A DNA stretch of 64,000 nt, from contig CAVNZM010000004.1 in assembly GCA_963693365.1 (NCBI GenBank), forward strand, positions 5,890,001 to 5,954,000, read 5' to 3'. The DNA is from Amoebidium appalachense. Lineage: Eukaryota; Ichthyosporea. Under the pieces are notes generated by a model that saw only the letters and a program-made list of their open reading frames with translations, searched no databases and had not been told where the DNA came from. Numbering within the stretch: the first letter of the stretch is position 1; each line of letters begins with the position of its first letter. Both the position numbers and the translations under genes were made by a program. Positions 58,162 through 64,000 of the stretch are shown here, one piece after another.

Positions 58162-59830
58162 ATTCACCCATCCCCCGCCCCAGAACACACCTCCCCCCAC
58201 CCCCCCAACCACCCCCCCCCATACACGCACCCACAAACCCACACACGCACACACACACCAACCAGCCACACCAGCCCGCCGGCCTCCACCACCCACCCAC
58301 CCGCCACCCACCCACCCACCCACCTACCCCGCTCACTCAACTACCCACCCATCCACCCAGCCCCACCCATCCACCCACCCCACCTACCCCATTCACCCAG
58401 CCACCCGCCCATCTACCTATCCCAAACCACCCATCAACCCACCCCCCTCCCTCCCTCCCTTCTCCCCCCCCCCCCCCCCCCCCCGCCCCCAACACCCACC
58501 CACCCTCCCCCCTCCCCCTCCGCCTTCCTTACCCCCTCCCCCCTACCCACCCTCCCCTCCCCAGCCACCCCCCCCCCCCCCCCAACATCCAGCCCCCCCC
58601 CCCCCCTCCCCCCCCCCCTCCCACCCATCCACCCACACGCACCAGTCCTTGTCATCCTGGTTTTCCACCTCGACAACATCCCCAACGTCAAACGACAACT
58701 CATCCCCCTGTGTAGCCTCGTATGCATGGTGGGCCTTGCACCGTGGCTTGCCCCCCCCACCACTACTGCCAACAGGCGCAGATGCAGACGGCACCGTTGC
58801 TGTGGGTGATGGCGGTGCAGGCTCCTTGGGCTGCTTGCACACAGCATTAAAACATGTGCCTACCCTCCTTCCCCCCTCCCTTCCCTCCCAACTTAGCTGT
58901 CCCCCCCCCCCCCCCCCCCCCCCCCCACCCCTCGGCGGGACCCCATGTTTTAACTGTATAACCACAGAGTCAACAGATTGGCCATTATAAGCAAAATGAG
59001 GCATATAGGCGAACAAGAAAAATCACTCTGGAACTCAGCATATGAGGAAACCCCCATACCCGCCACCCCCTTTCCCACAGGGATCTAAACGAGGGGCCCT
59101 TAGCCTGACCGTGCACATGCATGCCCGTGACCGGGTGAGGCGGGGGTGAGGGCAGACGGACACCCGGGGGTGGTGGTGGGGGGGGGGATGAGAATGCATA
59201 ACAGAACACCATGAAGAGGGGGGGGGGGGGGGGGGGGGGGGCTGGTTGAATGCCCCATAGAGCACGAAGTACACACATACAACGTGCAAACCACACCTAA
59301 AGAGTATCCGTAAGAAGCAGAGCCCATTCTTCGGGGGGACCCCACGGAGGGGAGAAGGGGGGCAGAGGCACACACCTCATCGTTGACGGCTGGGTTGCTC
59401 TTTGTCATGCGCTTGCCCAGCTGGCTCATGACGTCACCAATGCCCCCGGTCGGCGGCATCACCTTCTTGGCTGCTTGGCCCAAAACAGTTAGTACATTCC
59501 CTCATCCCCCCCCCCCCCCCCCCCCCCCCTAACAATCCCACCCCACCCCAAACACACAACACACACCCCACAAGCAAAAGGAATGTACTGCCATTGACAC
59601 CACTGCATACTCCCCCCTCCCCCCCCCTACACACACTCCCCCCACCTCCCCCCCCCCCCCCCCCCGTCTCCCCTTTGCACCACCATCCTCCTTCTTACCC
59701 CTGAACACCCAATCCATTGCCCACTAGCTTTACCCCTTGAGCACTAAGAGGGAGATGGGGTGCCTATGAAGACCCGAAAAAGAGGAATATTAGGCAAAAC
59801 ATCTTTTTAAGAGGAGGAGGGGGGAAGGTG

Positions 59831-59892
<62 letters not shown>

Positions 59893-61301
59893 AAGAGGAG
59901 AGAGGAAGAGCATCAAAGAGAGGGGTCTAGAGCAGCCACGTACGCTTTCTGAGGGCCGCCTCATCCTCCACAGGGGGGGCTCAGCAGCAGGAACCGCAGC
60001 CGGCAAGGCAGCAGACGACTGGGAGGGGGCCTTTGGCCGGGCCGGTGGGGGGGGCTTTTCCGGCTCATCCTTGACCTCCTCGACGAAATTTTCAGGAAAA
60101 ACCCCCACCTTGCCATCCAGCTCACCCTCCATCCAGCCCTCGAATATGGAGGGGTTGGTGACCCGAACTGTCTGGCCCACCCGCAGAAGCAACTCGTCAT
60201 CGTTGACGGGGTCATAGTCGAATGTCACACGCACCTTCACTGTGGGGGTGTGGGGGTGGGGGGAGGGGGGGGGAGGGGGGGAAGAGGGAGAGAGGGGGGG
60301 GAGGGGGGAAGGGAAGACGGAGGAAGACAAAGAGAAAGAGAGGGAGGGTGGGGGGTGAGGGGGGAAGACGGGGGAGGGGAGGGGAGAGGAGGGGGGGAGG
60401 GGGGAGCGAGAGGACGGGTATGCATCATAGGGCAAGTGTTAGATGCAGTTTCAGCCTCGGCCAGTGTTGGAGTTTAGGCATAAGGTGGTGGTGGTGGTGG
60501 TGGTGGCCTTATGTGTGTGTGGGTATGTGTGTGTGTGTGTTCGGTGGTGGTGGTGGTTATTGTTGTTGTTGGGGGGGGGAGGGGGGGGGGGGGGGGGGGA
60601 GGGGAAGGGGGGCGGGCGGAGGGGAGGGAGGGTACAGGACCATATTGGGAAGCAGGGAGGAGGTAAGCTAAATATATAAAAAAGAGACAATTACGAATAG
60701 GCGAGAAACAATTGAGAGAAAAGGTAGATCCGGGATGGGTACAGGAGAAAGAGGTTTTGCTGTTCCTCTCTCACCACACTCCAGCTATTCACTGCCCTAT
60801 CTACTCTCCTTCTACTTCAAGACTTAAGAGATCTATATAACCTGCTTCAGTATACCTCCTTTTTGTGAAACTGAGCCCTAGGATCCAACAAGCAGCTAGC
60901 TAAGTGTTAGTGTGTGTGCTTGTACTGACCCAAACGAACATGTCGGAGAGTGCATGCCCTTAGCGAATCAGAACATGGAAGATCAGATTAGACCCCGTTC
61001 GGTGAATTACATGGTTTACTCAAGATAAATCAGAACATGGAAGATCAGATTAGACCCTGTTCGGTGAATTACATGGTTTACTCAAGATAAGACAAGACAG
61101 TGCCTTTTACTTGTGTTTCAACTTGCCAATCCCACAAACATGGCCATGGTGACACACGTAATATGCTACAGACCCACACAGAACCAAAGCACAGGTAGCA
61201 ATTTCACAACCGCAAAGAACAGAACAGATTGAAGTGATTGCCACAGAGATCACTAAACGCGACGAGAATGTAGTCCATTCACAAAGAAAGACAGACTTAC
61301 T
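54660..61301 (-). CDS. CIN85/CD2AP-like adaptor: two SH3 domains, Pro-rich linker, C-terminal coiled coil
   Basis: Scaffold that would link Pro-rich ligands to membrane traffic or actin. Coding exons: start A at 61301, then 60239-59944, 59470-59376, 58830-58643, 57411-57297, 56705-56645, 55825-55246, 54831-54660; about 502 codons once one base is added at the C7 run (59973-59979). SH3-1 is at the very N-terminus (VTFDYDPVNDDELLLRVG, GWMEGELDGKVGVFPENFV), as in CIN85. SH3-2 spans two exons (AHHAYEATQGDELSFDVGD, WWQGTLNGKQGWFPTNFV). A Pro/Ala-rich region with an (AP)n run and the basic MPEWMRRRREKMG follow. The end is a predicted coiled coil (LVQDLRKQLEGERKARLELE). All other phases fit. The domain order is like CIN85 with one SH3 fewer. 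The start is inferred: the exon ending at 61301 has a GTAAGT donor and supplies the A of ATG. Confidence 0.8.
55610..55634 (-). repeat. In-frame GGTGCG hexamer repeat coding for Ala-Pro
   Basis: Four tandem hexamers inside the long exon of the SH3 adaptor, giving an (AP)4 run. Confidence 0.85.
56804..56879. repeat. (CA)38 microsatellite in the SH3 adaptor gene
   Basis: Uninterrupted CA tract in the intron between 57297 and 56705; a (GT)n tract at 56444-56481 and another at 56047-56101 lie in the next intron. Confidence 0.95.
57540..58640. repeat. 1.1-kb C-rich intron with CCCACCCA repeats
   Basis: C runs up to about 40 (58110-58160) and ACCC/ATCC tetranucleotide arrays fill the intron that interrupts SH3-2; G-rich on the coding strand. 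Confidence 0.9.
59835..59889. repeat. (GA)27 microsatellite
   Basis: Directly downstream (coding strand) of the SH3-1 exon. Confidence 0.95.
59973..59979 (-). other. Frameshift in a C7 run of the SH3 adaptor
   Basis: Before the run the frame reads VPAAEPP; after it the coherent frame is VEDEAALRK, one register away. The next exon (59470) can only be entered in phase 1, which requires the shifted frame; the unshifted frame would meet TGA at once. One extra C repairs both. Same class of problem as at 2189-2198. Confidence 0.7.
60966..61090. repeat. 62-bp direct tandem duplication
   Basis: Copies at 60966-61027 and 61028-61089 differ by one base (CCCCGTTC against CCCTGTTC). Lies in the first intron of the SH3 adaptor. 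Confidence 0.95.
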
Positions 61302-62034
61302 TTTGATGCGACTTTAGCCTCCTTACTGGTGCACACCCTGTATCTCTGTTTCCTGGACCGTCTTATGGAATTTTGACAATGAAGCCGTCTATTTATAGGT
61401 CTTGTGCGCACGGGATAAGAAATAATGTCTGAAATTTCAAGGTTAGCTTGTGAACATAAAAAGAAGCCTACAATGCCTGAGTTGTGTTAGAAACCGAGAG
61501 AGAGTGAGAGAGATAAAACCATCCAGCCGCTCACTGAAAGCTTTGTTCTTTTTTGTTCCAAATCGATGTTTTGGTGGCTCTAAGCCAGCGGCGGAGGCGT
61601 GGGCAGGAAAAAAAATAAAGGCTCGATGTTTTTGGAGCCCCACCACCTGATCAAGCAAAGTCTAGCGTGAGCGTGTCTTTCCTTTCCCTCCTTTTCTCTG
61701 CGTTTTCTTAAGAGTTTGAAAACTTGAACACCAACAACGTTGCTTTTTCTCTCCCGGCTGCATTTTTTCAGTGCATTCCTTCCGATCTTGGGAACCAATG
61801 GTCTAGTCTAAATGCCTACCTTATCGGGATAAATCTTAATGTTTAGTCTGTGTTGTGGTATATGACGTCATATATAGCAATTTTTACTTCAGCAGCTACT
61901 GTTCTAATGAGTCTATGTTACGAAGACTTGGCTTCAAGCATCATATGCCTTTCAAGAGGGCCTCTTTCCGTGATCTTGTTTTTCGTTCACTCATAGGATC
62001 GCATAAAAGTAGGCTGCATATGCATCCTACCACC
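61302..62034. other. Divergent 5' region between the SH3 adaptor and HDDC2-like gene
   Basis: Non-repetitive, AT-balanced sequence holding the 5' UTR of the SH3 adaptor (from 61301 upward) and the 5' flank of the HDDC2-like gene. A TGACGTCA palindrome lies at 61864-61871. No domain-bearing frame. Confidence 0.6.

Positions 62035-64000
<1,966 letters not shown>

Overview
This is a nuclear contig from an intron-rich eukaryote. Every long gene is cut into short exons (36-150 bp is usual, one is 915 bp). Introns carry GT/AG borders and are filled with (GT)n/(CA)n microsatellites and long G or C homopolymers. The many long ORFs made of alternating Cys-Val, Thr-His or Pro/Gly runs are translations of these repeats and are not genes. 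I rebuilt genes by finding conserved peptides, then placing splice sites so that intron phases match. The organism was not identified. A chitin synthase, a DHFR not fused to thymidylate synthase and a CIN85-like SH3 adaptor would fit a unicellular relative of fungi or animals, but that is inference.

Layout, left to right. (1) Minus strand, 4379 to beyond position 1: N-terminal half of a chitin synthase, with a one-base frameshift in a C10 run. (2) Minus strand, 26865-6648: a 33-exon HRQ1-type RecQ-family helicase whose 33 exons sum exactly to an open frame of 1277 codons. (3) Minus strand, 29667-28927: intronless dihydrofolate reductase. (4) Minus strand, 31505-30334: a two-exon Ser/Gln-rich protein of unknown function with two RSRS motifs. 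(5) Plus strand, about 31949-33043: 3' exons of a probable secreted beta-sandwich protein. (6) 33575-34070: an AT-rich patch that looks like the 3' end of an LTR retroelement. (7) Minus strand, 43895-34221: a 12-exon SPX-like/SLC13 transporter (681 aa), probably for phosphate. (8) Plus strand, 45013-52849: an 11-exon TypA/BipA translational GTPase with a mitochondrial-type presequence; it shares a CCAAT-bearing divergent promoter region with (7). (9) Minus strand, about 61301-54660: a CIN85/CD2AP-like adaptor with two SH3 domains and a C-terminal coiled coil; its ATG is apparently split by an intron and it carries one homopolymer frameshift. (10) Plus strand, 62035 to the window end: an HDDC2-like HD-domain 5'-nucleotidase, cut by the window edge.

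The genes do not form an obvious pathway; this is ordinary eukaryotic housekeeping content. The most unusual property is the intron architecture. Microsatellites often form the splice sites themselves (donor in a (GU)n tract, acceptor at the end of a (CA)n tract), and several introns carry complementary tracts near their two ends that could pair and loop the intron out. Frameshifts in homopolymers inside two otherwise good genes may be assembly errors and should be checked first.
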